Shown here one piece after another: positions 8,036 through 16,312 of a stretch of 27,298 bases of DNA; position 1 is the stretch's first letter; every line of letters begins with the position of its first letter. The notes under the pieces are model-generated. The model made no database searches. It saw nothing but the letters and a program-made list of their open reading frames with translations, and was not told where the DNA came from. The translations under genes and the position numbers were made by a program. Source of the stretch: JBHIAG01 sp046758465 (lineage in GTDB: Bacteria > Acidobacteriota > Terriglobia > Acidiferrales > 2-02-FULL-67-57); contig JBHIAG010000017.1 of the NCBI GenBank assembly GCA_046758465.1, positions 1 through 27,298 on the forward strand, written 5' to 3'.

Positions 8036-8081
8036 GCTAGAGTGGAAATTTACTCTAGCAGAGCGTAGGCAGAAGCGTCAA
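8036..8081 (-). promoter_or_regulatory. ALDH promoter with palindromic operator over the -10 box
   Basis: On the minus strand TTGACG (8076-8081) and TAGAGT (8052-8057) are spaced by 18 bp. The -10 box lies inside a perfect palindrome, GCTAGAGT - 8 nt - ACTCTAGC (8036-8059). A repressor bound there would cover the -10 box and start site, the standard geometry for a substrate-responsive repressor. The regulator is not in the window. Confidence 0.6.
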
Positions 8082-8129
8082 CGCGACCCGGGTAATTTCC
8101 AACCGGGGGTACCTGGGGGCCCAGCCGAC

Positions 8130-9671
8130 TTACGGTAAGGTGCGACCGAGATACATCCAGATCCAGCGGCCCCGAACGCGCCGCTTGAGTCCGAAGACAA
8201 CATCGGAGCCAGAGTGCAAGGTGCCCTCAATCTCCCGGAAATCGTGCCCGGTGCGGACACGGTGATGGTTGATTTCCAGAATTAAGTCGCCGCGGGCGAG
8301 CCCGACGTCTTCGGCGAAACTGTTCGGTTCGATCTCGCGCACGAACAGACCTTGATCTTCATCCAGGTCAAGGCCCCCACGTTGCAAGAGTGCCGGTGTC
8401 GCTTCTTCCACGCGCAGTCCCAGCCGCGCACCTTCACCCTCGGTGTCCGAGAAGGCAACAGACGCATCGCACTTTTCAGGGAAAACCTGGCAGCGATCCT
8501 CAACGCGGACAGCGACGGTATGCTCCTTTTTCTTGCGTATGTAGCTCAGTGCGACCGCCTGGCCGACCGGCGTGGCAGTAACGATGTCCACGAGCTCGTC
8601 GCTGGTGTGCACGGGTTGTCCATTGGCTGCGATGATGACATCGCCCCGCTGGAGGCCCGCGCGTTCGGCCGGGCTTCCCGGGCGAATCTCGTCCACAATG
8701 TATCCGTACTCGGCACCGAAGCTACGCAAGATTACTTCCCTCTCGCTTTGCGAACGGTGAATCGAAGAAACACCAATAGACCCGCGGACCATGCGTCCGT
8801 GCGTACGAATTTTGTTATAGACAGCGCGCGCGATGTTGGAGGGGAGGGCAAACCCAATGCCCACGTTGCCGGCGTTGAACCGATTGCCGTCGGTAGCAAT
8901 CATGGTATTGATGCCGATCACCTGCCCGGCCATGTTGACCAGCGGGCCCCCCGAGTTGCCGCGGTTGATGGCAGCGTCGGTCTGCAAGAAGTGCTGGAAC
9001 TGTTCCGCCCCCGCGACTTCACGGCCCTTGTAGCTAATGATGCCCGCGGTGACGGTGGCTTCGAGACCGAAAGGACTGCCGATGGCCAGAACCCAATCGC
9101 CCACTTCGACGGCATCGGAGTTGCCCAACTCGGCCACGGGTAGTTTGCGGTCGGCGGCAATCTTGATCACGGCCAAGTCGGTTTCCTGGTCATAGCCGGC
9201 GATCTCAGCCAAGTATTCTTTGGAGTCGCCGTGCAGGCGAACGGTAATCTTGTCCGCCTGTCGAACGACGTGGTAATTGGTCAAAATGTAGCCTCTGGCA
9301 TCAACGAGTACACCCGAGCCCAAACTGCGCTGGCGAAGCGGCCGACGCGGTCCGAAGCCGAAGAAGCGTTCAAAAAAATCCTCGGGGCTGTCGCGAAAGC
9401 CGCGGCGGCGGCGCCCGATGGTGGACACAGTGCTGATATTTACCACCGCGGGCTCCACCTGCTTGGCTACTTTGGAAAAGACAGAGGAGAGTTCAACGGG
9501 TGAGGGCACGCCCAGGGGCGCAGCCGAGGAGGCGGGGTTCTCACGGGCTGCGCGTACGCCGTTTGACACCACCGTGCCAATCAACACTCCCATTGCCAGC
9601 GCGGACACCAGCGCGATTTGGGTGCCCCAATGCTGTCGCCTGAACCAGCGTCGTGTGCCCTCTCGCGTCAT
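8130..9671 (-). CDS. Periplasmic serine protease, DegP/HtrA (Do) family
   Basis: A 513-residue trypsin-like protease and chaperone of the cell envelope. It has an N-terminal membrane anchor or uncleaved signal (about residues 18-38, QIALVSALAMGVLIGTVV). The protease domain has the triad His134 (TNYHVV), Asp165 (ETDLAVIKI) and Ser240 (RGNSGGPLV). Two PDZ domains follow, the first with RPGSPAERAGLQRGDVI and the second with EPNSFAEDVGLARGDLI. Length and order match the Do family. The ATG at 9671 is supported by GAGGAGG 8 nt upstream; an in-frame start 11 codons earlier overlaps the -10 box and is unlikely. It quality-controls exported proteins such as those made by the upstream minus-strand operon, though any link is inference. 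Confidence 0.95.
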   Translation of the reverse strand: MTREGTRRWFRRQHWGTQIALVSALAMGVLIGTVVSNGVRAARENPASSAAPLGVPSPVELSSVFSKVAKQVEPAVVNISTVSTIGRRRRGFRDSPEDFFERFFGFGPRRPLRQRSLGSGVLVDARGYILTNYHVVRQADKITVRLHGDSKEYLAEIAGYDQETDLAVIKIAADRKLPVAELGNSDAVEVGDWVLAIGSPFGLEATVTAGIISYKGREVAGAEQFQHFLQTDAAINRGNSGGPLVNMAGQVIGINTMIATDGNRFNAGNVGIGFALPSNIARAVYNKIRTHGRMVRGSIGVSSIHRSQSEREVILRSFGAEYGYIVDEIRPGSPAERAGLQRGDVIIAANGQPVHTSDELVDIVTATPVGQAVALSYIRKKKEHTVAVRVEDRCQVFPEKCDASVAFSDTEGEGARLGLRVEEATPALLQRGGLDLDEDQGLFVREIEPNSFAEDVGLARGDLILEINHHRVRTGHDFREIEGTLHSGSDVVFGLKRRVRGRWIWMYLGRTLP

Positions 9672-9704
9672 TGCAAGAACCTCCTCTCGTCGCCTAGACA
9701 ACAA

Positions 9705-9713
9705 ATTATACCA
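9705..9713 (-). promoter_or_regulatory. Extended -10 promoter for the HtrA gene
   Basis: The minus strand reads TGGTATAAT, a perfect extended -10 (TGn-TATAAT), about 34 bp before the protease ATG. The -35 region is poor (GTTCTA at 17-bp spacing), as is common where an extended -10 is present. Confidence 0.6.
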
Positions 9714-9740
9714 TTTTAGACTCTGAATAGAACCGCCGGG

Positions 9741-10718
9741 TTAGCTGCCTTCCGGGCGGGCGGGCGCAGGCGAGGAGGCAGGCACGGGCCATTCCGCTGG
9801 CGTTGGGGCTGGCCCCTTGAATTCCACCACCAGGATTCCTACCAGGATCAATGCCGCACCCCACAGGGCGCGGCCGGTCAGTTGCTCGCCGCGCACGAGG
9901 TAGGAAGTCAGGGCGGCAAAGAGCGGTTCCAAGCTGAAGAGGATGGCGGTGTGGGTAGGTGAAGTATATCGCTGGGCCCAGGCCTGGGCGGAAAACGCGA
10001 GCGCAGTGGCAAAAACACCGGTAATCACCACCGCCAGAGCCAGCCGTCCGCTCCAGGCCAGCGCCGCCGTCTCCAGGCGTGTCCAGTGGGCCGCGGGCAG
10101 GGCAACCGCTGTGAGGAGCAGCGCCGTGATGATCTGGGAAATCCCCAACGCGGCATAGCGGAAGCGCGAGGCAAAGTGGCCCACAGAAATGATGTGGCTG
10201 GCAAATGCCACGGCGCAGAAAATCGTTAGCAAGTCGCTTCAATTGATCGCAAACCTAACTTCCGGAATTGCCAGGAAGTAAAAGCCTGCGACCGCCACGA
10301 CTACCACCGCGGCTGTCCAGCCACGGATTCGCCGGCCGAAGAATATTGCCAGCAACACAGGTACCAGGGGCACCGAGAGGCCGGTGATGAAGGCCGACTT
10401 CGCCAGGGTGATGTACTGCAAGCCTGCGGTCTGAACCATGTAGCCAGTGGCGAGGAAGAGCCCAGTGAGCAGTCCGGCGCGGGCCAGCCCGGGCTGGCGC
10501 AGGTTGGCTCCCCGTCCCAATACAAGCAAAAGGACAGCCGCGGCCAGGCTAAATCGCAAGGCGAGGAAAACGAGCGGGGAGGCTTCGGCCAGGGTGTCCT
10601 TGACGACAACAAAGGTGCTGCCCCAGATGAAACTGACGAAGCCCAGAAGGGGGTCAGCTTCGAGACGCGCGCGTGTCAATCCCGCGAGTTCTACTCCCCC
10701 GCTGCTGCGGGCGGCCAT
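9741..10718 (-). pseudogene. EamA/DMT-family transporter, interrupted by an in-frame TGA
   Basis: A drug/metabolite-transporter-superfamily permease with two EamA repeats, about ten membrane helices in total. The first repeat contains FVSFIWGSTFVVVKD and the second YAALGISQIITALLLTAVALP and PLFAALTSYLVRGEQLTG. Both lie in one frame of 326 codons, broken only by TGA at 10239-10241 (codon 160), in the loop IN-TGA-SDLLTIFCAVAFA. Homologues commonly have LNRGDLLTLLCA there, so the TGA sits at an arginine position and fits CGA to TGA. Start is ATG 10718, overlapping the amidohydrolase stop by 28 bp; TTG 10679 is an alternative. Last gene of a probable minus-strand operon. Pseudogene, read-through gene or base error. 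Confidence 0.8.
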
Positions 10719-12376
10719 TGGCCGTACACGGGCTTCCCGCCGACCATGGTCAGCACAACCTTCGTGCGGAGAATATCCCGAGGCGGCAGTCCGGTGATGT
10801 CTTGAGAAAGCACAATGAGGTCAGCGAACTTTCCGGGTGCGAGTGTTCCCTTGCGCTGCTCCTCAAACTCGGCTACCGCTGAGCCCCACGTATAGGCGCG
10901 GATGGCGTCTTCCAAACTGATTTTCTCTTCTGGCACCCACCCGCCGCTTGGCCCACCGTCTTCGAACTCGCGCGTCACAGCGGCATAGAGGCCACGGAAT
11001 GGATTGAGCGGTTCAACCGAGTAATCGGTCCCGAAGGCCACTGCTGGGCTGTATTTCAGCATGGAGTTCCACGGATAGGCCTCGGCGTAGCGGTCTGGGC
11101 CCAGTAGGTCCGGTGCCCAGCGCATGTCGTTGAGCAAGTGGCTGGGTTGCATGGATGCGATAACCCGCAACGCAGCAAAGCGAGGCGCGTCGTCGGGGTG
11201 GACGAACTGTGCGTGCTCGATTTTGTGACGACGGTTACGGCGCTGGGGGTTGGCGGCGCGGGCGGCAGCAAACGCATCAAGTGCAACGCGGATTGCGCGG
11301 TCGCCGATGGCGTGCAGGGCGATCTGGAAGCCGGCTTGGTCGCGTCCAATCACCATTTGCTTCAACTGTTCCGGGTCGTAGCGAAGGATGCCGCGGTTGC
11401 CGGGTTCATCGGCAAAGGGGGCAAGCATGGCGGCGGAGTGGGAGCCGCCGCTCCCGTCCGTTACCCCCTTGAGCGCCCCGGTCTTGAGCCAGGGGTCGGT
11501 GGTGCCGCCTTGCTCGCGCTGTGCCTTGAGAGTTTCAAGCGAGGCATCGAAGCTGAGCCATTCGGTGATCCGGACCGGGAGCTTCCCTTCCCGCTTCAGC
11601 TCCGCGAGAACCAGAAAGTCTTCCCAGGCGGAATTGTCTTGCAGCGAAGTAACGCCGTTTTCGACCGCCTCGCGCAGGGTGAGTTCGAGGGCGCGCTTGC
11701 GCTGTGCCCGCGTGGGTGCGGGGATAAGACGGGAAACCAGGCCGATTGCTTTTTCTTTAAGCCAGCCCGTGGGTTCCCCACGCGCGTCGCGGACGATGTC
11801 GCCGCCTTCGGGATTCGGTGTGTCACGGGTAATCCTGGCCTTCGCCAGCGCCAGCGAATTGGCGACAGCCGAATGGCCGTCCACGCGTCCAAACAGCATC
11901 GGGTGTTCAGTGGAGACCGCGTCGAGATCTGCGCGGGTGGGGATGCGCGGTTTGGGCCAGAGGGAATGGTCCCAGCCGCTCCCGCTGATCCACTCGCCGG
12001 GGGCGAAGTCAGCCAAACTCGCACGGATGCGTTCCTGCATCTCGGCCAGAGAGCGCACACCGGTCAAATCGACGCTCAACTTGTCCCGGCCCGCGCTGCC
12101 CAGATGAACGTGCGCGTCGTTGAAGCCGGGCATTACGAAGTGGCTTTGGAGGTCAACCACGCGAGTGTTCGGCCCGATCCAGTGCTCGATTTCTTTGCGC
12201 GTGCCGGCGGCGACGATGCGGTCGCCCTGGAGGGCCAGTGCATCGACGCGTGCGAGCGCCCGATCCACGGTGTAGATGACCCCGTTGACAAGCACCAGAT
12301 CGGCTTCGGCCGCCTGGGCCACGGTGAAGCACAGTCCGGCCAGCAGCAGAATCAATCCCCGCAGCAAAGGTTTCAT
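10691..12376 (-). CDS. Exported YtcJ-like metal-dependent amidohydrolase
   Basis: A 561-residue amidohydrolase-superfamily enzyme of the YtcJ/amidohydrolase-3 group, hydrolysing C-N or related bonds; the substrate is unknown. It begins with a signal peptide (MKPLLRGLILLLAGLCFTVAQA). LVNGVIYTVD follows, then the metal-binding NDAHVHLGSAG on the first strand, DGSGGSHSA in mid-barrel, ALHAIGDRAI, KIEHAQFVHPDD and FGTDYSVEPLNPF. The C-terminus has the composite-domain motif LAPGKFADLIVLS. The mid-barrel stretch KGVTDGSGGSHSA differs from the frequent KxFxDGSLGSRTA form, so specificity may be unusual. The ATG at 12376 overlaps the M20 peptidase stop by ATGA, indicating translational coupling. The frame is open upstream, but those residues are inside the peptidase gene. 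Confidence 0.9.
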   Translation of the reverse strand: MKPLLRGLILLLAGLCFTVAQAAEADLVLVNGVIYTVDRALARVDALALQGDRIVAAGTRKEIEHWIGPNTRVVDLQSHFVMPGFNDAHVHLGSAGRDKLSVDLTGVRSLAEMQERIRASLADFAPGEWISGSGWDHSLWPKPRIPTRADLDAVSTEHPMLFGRVDGHSAVANSLALAKARITRDTPNPEGGDIVRDARGEPTGWLKEKAIGLVSRLIPAPTRAQRKRALELTLREAVENGVTSLQDNSAWEDFLVLAELKREGKLPVRITEWLSFDASLETLKAQREQGGTTDPWLKTGALKGVTDGSGGSHSAAMLAPFADEPGNRGILRYDPEQLKQMVIGRDQAGFQIALHAIGDRAIRVALDAFAAARAANPQRRNRRHKIEHAQFVHPDDAPRFAALRVIASMQPSHLLNDMRWAPDLLGPDRYAEAYPWNSMLKYSPAVAFGTDYSVEPLNPFRGLYAAVTREFEDGGPSGGWVPEEKISLEDAIRAYTWGSAVAEFEEQRKGTLAPGKFADLIVLSQDITGLPPRDILRTKVVLTMVGGKPVYGQWPPAAAGE

Positions 12377-13638
12377 GGCTCCACTCCTGTCAGAAGTAGC
12401 AAGGCCAGAAGGATGCGCTTGGAAGCTACCTCGCGATTGGTAGGGTCGTACCACTCGCGCAGCGAGTGGGAGGAACCGCTGCGGCCGCCGCCGCTGACCG
12501 CGACCGCTTCCAGCCCCATGGAGATGGGAATGTTGGCATCAGTCGAGGCGGTGCGGAAGTGTGTCTTCAGTCCCAGGTGGCGGTCCACGGCGAGAAACAC
12601 CTCTGCGATGTGTGCCGACTCGGGCAGCTCGCCGCCCGGCCGCTCTCCGATGACCTTGATTTCGTAGCGCAAGGGTTCCTTGCGGCGGGCGGCGGTGTTT
12701 TCCGCTGTGACCGCACGGTCGACCACCTGGCGAACGGCTTCCTCGAGTCGCACAATCTCCGCCGGCTCTTCTGATCGGATGTCAATTTTCATCGAGGCCT
12801 GATAGGGGATGGAATTCACCGAGGTACCCCCTTCGATGACCCCGACGTTGAGGACGGTGCGCGGCTCCTCGGGGACAGGTACCGTTGCCAGCCCAGCAAT
12901 TGCCCGGCCAAGCGCCTGGATCGGATTAGGCAGACCGAGATCACCCCAACTGTGGCCGCCCGGCCCACGCACAATGACTTCCAGCCGCTTACTGCCGAGG
13001 GCACGGCGGGTGAGTCGCTCGTTGCCCGAGCCGTCAATGGCGATCGCGGCCCGCAGTTTCTTGCGGAGAGCTGCGTCGTCGAACAGGTGCTTGATCCCGC
13101 GCAGATTGCCTTCGCCTTCCTCGCCGACATTCGCCACGAACAAGAGGCTGGCGGTGGTGGCAACGCGGCCCGTGCGCAACGCGCGAATCAGCGCCAGCAG
13201 GGTGGCGAGACCGTTGCTGTTGTCAGAGATTCCCGGGCCGACCAGGCGCTTCCCCTGGCGTTTGACGCACACAGGTGTTTCCGGGGGAAACACGGTGTCG
13301 AGATGGGCCGAGGCCATCACCCACGTCGCCCGATCGCGTCCGCGGTACTCCCCCAGGACGTTGCCGATGGCATCCTGCCGCACATTCTCGAGCCCCAGCT
13401 TGCGGAATTGTTCCTCGAAATAGCGTGCCCGTGCGGCCTCCTGGAACGGCGGAGCCGGGATTTCGGTAATGCGGATTTGTTGTTCCAGGGTCCAGTCGAG
13501 CTGCGCGTCCACGGCTTGGAGTGCGCGTGCCACCGCCGGGTGTTGTGCGAGGGTGGCCAGGCTGATTTCAGATGCGGGCGAGTGAACCGACATAAGCAAC
13601 GCCAGCAGCAGCGTTAAGGGTATTCTCCAGTTTCGCAT
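12373..13638 (-). CDS. Exported M20-family metallopeptidase
   Basis: A 421-residue zinc exopeptidase of the M20 (peptidase T/carboxypeptidase-like) family. The N-terminus is a signal peptide (MRNWRIPLTLLLALLMSVHSPAS). Metal ligands and catalytic residues are visible: SAHLDTVFP (ligand His, catalytic Asp), PGISDNSNGLAT (bridging Asp), NVGEEGEGN (catalytic and ligand Glu), AIDGSG and the C-terminal SGSSHSLREW (ligand His). The dimerisation domain lies between (GPGGHSWGDLG). Start ATG 13638 gives a complete signal peptide; upstream in-frame residues to 13722 overlap the preceding gene. It follows the LeuA-like gene by about 40 bp and is coupled to the exported amidohydrolase, suggesting use of peptides or acylated amino acids in the periplasm. 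Confidence 0.92.
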   Translation of the reverse strand: MRNWRIPLTLLLALLMSVHSPASEISLATLAQHPAVARALQAVDAQLDWTLEQQIRITEIPAPPFQEAARARYFEEQFRKLGLENVRQDAIGNVLGEYRGRDRATWVMASAHLDTVFPPETPVCVKRQGKRLVGPGISDNSNGLATLLALIRALRTGRVATTASLLFVANVGEEGEGNLRGIKHLFDDAALRKKLRAAIAIDGSGNERLTRRALGSKRLEVIVRGPGGHSWGDLGLPNPIQALGRAIAGLATVPVPEEPRTVLNVGVIEGGTSVNSIPYQASMKIDIRSEEPAEIVRLEEAVRQVVDRAVTAENTAARRKEPLRYEIKVIGERPGGELPESAHIAEVFLAVDRHLGLKTHFRTASTDANIPISMGLEAVAVSGGGRSGSSHSLREWYDPTNREVASKRILLALLLLTGVEP

Positions 13639-13678
13639 AGAGTTCCACAGGCAGATTCCGCTCTGGTTGGGAAGCCCC

Positions 13679-14950
13679 CTAGGGAACGCGCGCCGACTTC
13701 CGGGCGCGTCCAGCAGGCGCACGGGTGGCCTCGCCGCACAGCGCGTAGATTTCTTCTTCCATCAGCAAGCGATTCGACAGTTTGGCGGCATTGAGAATGC
13801 GCTCGACGAGTTCATCGGTTGCAGTGATGCCGCGCTTTTCGAGCCAATAGATGACATTTGACTTGCCGCTCATCGGGCCGATCTCAATGACCTGCTCCAG
13901 CCCAAACAGATGCGAGGGCACACCAGAGTAGACGGTATTGGCCACCTCGACGTCATTTTTCTTGAACGCCTTGATCACAGCCGCTGCGTGCACGCCGGTG
14001 CCGGTGCGGAAGGCGTCGCTGCCCACGACCGGGTAGTTGTTCGGGATAGGCACGCCGGTGGCCTGCGAGATCTTTGCGCAATAGTTAGGCAACTGGGAGA
14101 GGTCGCGGTCGATCAGGCCCAACAGCCGCATGTTGACCAGCATCAAATCGATGGGCGTATTGCCCACGCGTTCGCCCAGCGTCAGCGCGCAGCCGTGCAC
14201 CTGGTCGGCGCCGGCCGCGAAGGCCGCCAGGCTGTTGGCCACTGCCAATCCGCGGTCGTTATGTCCATGCCAATCGACTCGGACGTGGGCGCCACTGGGC
14301 TTGACAATCTCATCGAGGACGAACCGTACCAGGTTCTGGGTGCCCGCGGGCGTGGCGTGGCCCACGGTGTCGCAGAGCACAATGGCCTGCGCGCCACCAT
14401 TGATGGCCGTGGTGTAGAGCTTTTTCACCGTTTCGGGATCGCAGCGCGTGGTGTCTTCGGTGACGTACATCACCGGCAGATTGAGCGAACGCGCAAACTG
14501 GACGGCAAATTCCGTCGTGCGAAGTAAGAAGTCCGTCGTCCAGTCTTCCGCGTACCGGCGGATGGGGCTCGACCCGATGAAGGTAGCCGCTTCGATGAGG
14601 ATGCCGGCGCGTTGGGAAATTTCCGCGATGGGGCGAATATCGGCCTCGACCGTACGGGCGGCACAGTTGGGGCGGATGGTGAGCTTGGCGTTGACGATTT
14701 CGCGTGCCAGCCGCTCCGCATCTGCCGCCGCATGGGGTCCGGCACCGGGCAAGCCGATATTGACGGAGTCAATCCCGAGCGCCTCCATCAGGTGGAGAAT
14801 CTCAATCTTTTCTTTGATACTCGGGTCGCGGACGGAAGGCGACTGCAGGCCGTCGCGCAGAGATTCATCGTCGAGCATAAACGTGCTCGCCCGAGGGAGG
14901 ATTTCAGGGCCGCGAGCGGTGTTCCAGTCATAGATCAATTGCTGGCTCAT
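13679..14950 (-). CDS. 2-isopropylmalate/homocitrate/citramalate-synthase-like enzyme without regulatory domain
   Basis: A 423-residue HMGL-like (DRE-TIM) acyltransferase that should condense acetyl-CoA with a 2-oxo acid. The barrel starts LDDESLRDGLQSPSV (RDG catalytic arginine/metal Asp) and continues with IEAATFIGSSPIRRY, VTEDTTRCDP, LCDTVGHATP and the metal-binding VDWHGHNDRG. GADQVHGCALTLGERVGNTP follows. The linker region has YPVVGSDAFRTGTGVHA and PMSGKSNV. It is about 90 residues shorter than standard LeuA and lacks the C-terminal leucine-binding domain, so feedback control would differ; the substrate is not certain. ATG 14950 is supported by GAGG 5 nt upstream. It sits only 9 bp after the small zinc-type protein gene. 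Confidence 0.88.
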   Translation of the reverse strand: MSQQLIYDWNTARGPEILPRASTFMLDDESLRDGLQSPSVRDPSIKEKIEILHLMEALGIDSVNIGLPGAGPHAAADAERLAREIVNAKLTIRPNCAARTVEADIRPIAEISQRAGILIEAATFIGSSPIRRYAEDWTTDFLLRTTEFAVQFARSLNLPVMYVTEDTTRCDPETVKKLYTTAINGGAQAIVLCDTVGHATPAGTQNLVRFVLDEIVKPSGAHVRVDWHGHNDRGLAVANSLAAFAAGADQVHGCALTLGERVGNTPIDLMLVNMRLLGLIDRDLSQLPNYCAKISQATGVPIPNNYPVVGSDAFRTGTGVHAAAVIKAFKKNDVEVANTVYSGVPSHLFGLEQVIEIGPMSGKSNVIYWLEKRGITATDELVERILNAAKLSNRLLMEEEIYALCGEATRAPAGRARKSARVP

Positions 14951-14959
14951 CGCCACCTC

Positions 14960-15214
14960 TCAATAGCGATGGATATAGGAGCGCGGCAGCTCGCTCACAT
15001 CGGGCTGGTAGAGAGTTTTGCAGCGCTCGCAGCGGTAGAGCTCCGCGTTCTTGCCGAAGACGCGCGCGATCCCTTCCGGGTATTCGTACCAGCGCTTCAG
15101 GTGGCCGAGGCATGCCTTGCCTTTGGCGCCTTTCTGGTCGCAAGCGCGCTGGCGGAATTTTTTGGTCTTGACCTGAAGTGAGCTAGCTGCGGGCGTCGCC
15201 GTCACGTCAGGCAT
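14960..15214 (-). CDS. Small Cys-rich probable zinc-binding protein
   Basis: An 84-residue protein of unknown function. After a variable N-terminus it carries KTKKFRQRACDQKGAKGKACLGHLKRWYEYP and ends in YRCERCKTLYQP (both in short blocks). The spacing C-x8-C-x2-H and C-x2-C suggests a compact zinc-binding site, possibly RNA-associated given the many basic residues, but no family function can be assigned. ATG 15214 is preferred over TTG 15232 because GGAG lies 6 nt before it. It lies between truA and the LeuA-like gene with tight spacing, so it is part of the same transcription unit. Confidence 0.7.
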   Translation of the reverse strand: MPDVTATPAASSLQVKTKKFRQRACDQKGAKGKACLGHLKRWYEYPEGIARVFGKNAELYRCERCKTLYQPDVSELPRSYIHRY

Positions 15215-15276
15215 CCAAGTCTCCGGCACCAACTACCGGGTGCATTATACTGAAATTCGAAACGATTGTGGAAGCG

Positions 15277-16041
15277 TCAACGGAAGCGTTCAGGATAGTC
15301 AACCGAAAGCAAACACAGGCCACTGGCGGGTACCGTGGGGCCCGAGCGGGTGCGGTCGCGCGCGGCAAGGATAGAAGCGATGTCGGACTCGGCCAGCTTG
15401 CCCTTTCCCACTTCAAGCAGCGTCCCCACGATCTTGCGCACCATATGGCGCAAGAAGGCACGGCCACGAATGGTAAAGACCAGCTCCTGGTTTGCGTCCA
15501 GCTTCGTCAATTCAGCCGAGAGTACAGTGCGCACCTTGTTTTTTCCCTCATCGTGCTCTGAGGCCCAGGAGGAAAAGGAGGTGAAGTCGTGCTCGCCGAT
15601 GAACGCCGGCAGCGCGCGCCGCACGGCTGCGGTGTCGAGCGAGAAAGGATAATGGTACACATAGCGCCACACAAAGGGCGGGCAGAGGGGAGCACGAACA
15701 ATGCGATAGCGATAGGTCTTCGCTTCCGCATGCCAGCGGGCATGGAAACCGCGGGGGACTTCTTTGGCCTCGGTCACCCGAATGGTCGGCGGAAGCAAGC
15801 TGTTGAGCGCACGCTGGAGATTTTCGGCCGGGATAGTGGAGCGGATCTTGCAGTGCGCCACCTGGCCCAGCGCGTGGACGCCAGCATCGGTACGCCCGCA
15901 ACCGTGGAGGCGAATTTGCTCCTGGGTAATTTTCTCCAGGACATCAACGACCGTCCCCTGAATGGTAGGAAGGTTCGGCTGTATGGCCCAACCGTAGTAG
16001 TCGGTGCCGTCGTAGGCCAGGGTGAATTTGATGTTTCGCAT
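15277..16041 (-). CDS. truA: tRNA pseudouridine(38-40) synthase TruA
   Basis: A 254-residue TruA, which converts uridines 38-40 of the tRNA anticodon arm to pseudouridine. The start MRNIKFTLAYDGTDYYGW matches the family N-terminus. The catalytic aspartate is in GCGRTDAGVHALGQVA. Further family landmarks are FHARWHAEAKTYRYRI, FIGEHDFTSFSS and the C-terminal RAFLRHMVRKIVGTLLEVG and GLCLLSVDYP. The frame is open to 16125, but the extra residues do not resemble the family. Encoded in the minus direction, it appears to head the long run down to the EamA gene. It is divergent from the exonuclease gene. Confidence 0.96.
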   Translation of the reverse strand: MRNIKFTLAYDGTDYYGWAIQPNLPTIQGTVVDVLEKITQEQIRLHGCGRTDAGVHALGQVAHCKIRSTIPAENLQRALNSLLPPTIRVTEAKEVPRGFHARWHAEAKTYRYRIVRAPLCPPFVWRYVYHYPFSLDTAAVRRALPAFIGEHDFTSFSSWASEHDEGKNKVRTVLSAELTKLDANQELVFTIRGRAFLRHMVRKIVGTLLEVGKGKLAESDIASILAARDRTRSGPTVPASGLCLLSVDYPERFR

Positions 16042-16057
16042 TCCGTTCCGATCTATT

Positions 16058-16312
16058 CTAAACTCCCAACTCCCCCTCCAGGGGCCAGTTTCCCCCCAAC
16101 CATCGCCCGTACCACCGAAAGCCAACCGTGTACTCTTGGCGGCGGACGGCGTACAGACCGCGGCGGATCGCGCTCAACACGTCGTCGGCGATCGAGCTTA
16201 GGTGTCGGCTTGGAAGAATGTCAAGGCGGGGCGGGCTGGAGCGGACGAGACACCGGCGCGCTTGCCGTCGGCAGGGTTTCAGTGTTAGTATACAGCCTCT
16301 GTTGAATGGCAT
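16058..16312 (-). CDS. Possible small protein upstream of truA (weak)
   Basis: The 264-bp gap between truA and the exonuclease contains a minus-strand frame of up to 84 residues. Its last 45 or so residues (LSSIADDVLSAIRRGLYAV, then RWYGRWLGGNWPLEGELGV) look protein-like and have a high G/C share at third positions, while the first 40 do not. The true start is unclear; GTG at 16180 would give 41 residues, and neither start has a good ribosome binding site. I do not recognise it. It could be a genuine leader-type small protein co-transcribed with truA, or a chance frame. Confidence 0.22.
   Translation of the reverse strand: MPFNRGCILTLKPCRRQARRCLVRSSPPRLDILPSRHLSSIADDVLSAIRRGLYAVRRQEYTVGFRWYGRWLGGNWPLEGELGV

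Noticed and set aside
10239..10241. Selenocysteine at the EamA TGA
   Set aside because: The position matches a usual Arg rather than a redox Cys, and the nearest hairpin downstream lacks a G at the start of its loop.
11138..12667. Long plus-strand open frame of 509 codons
   Set aside because: It is antisense to the well-supported amidohydrolase and M20 peptidase genes; the protein has no recognisable motif and is a by-product of high GC content.
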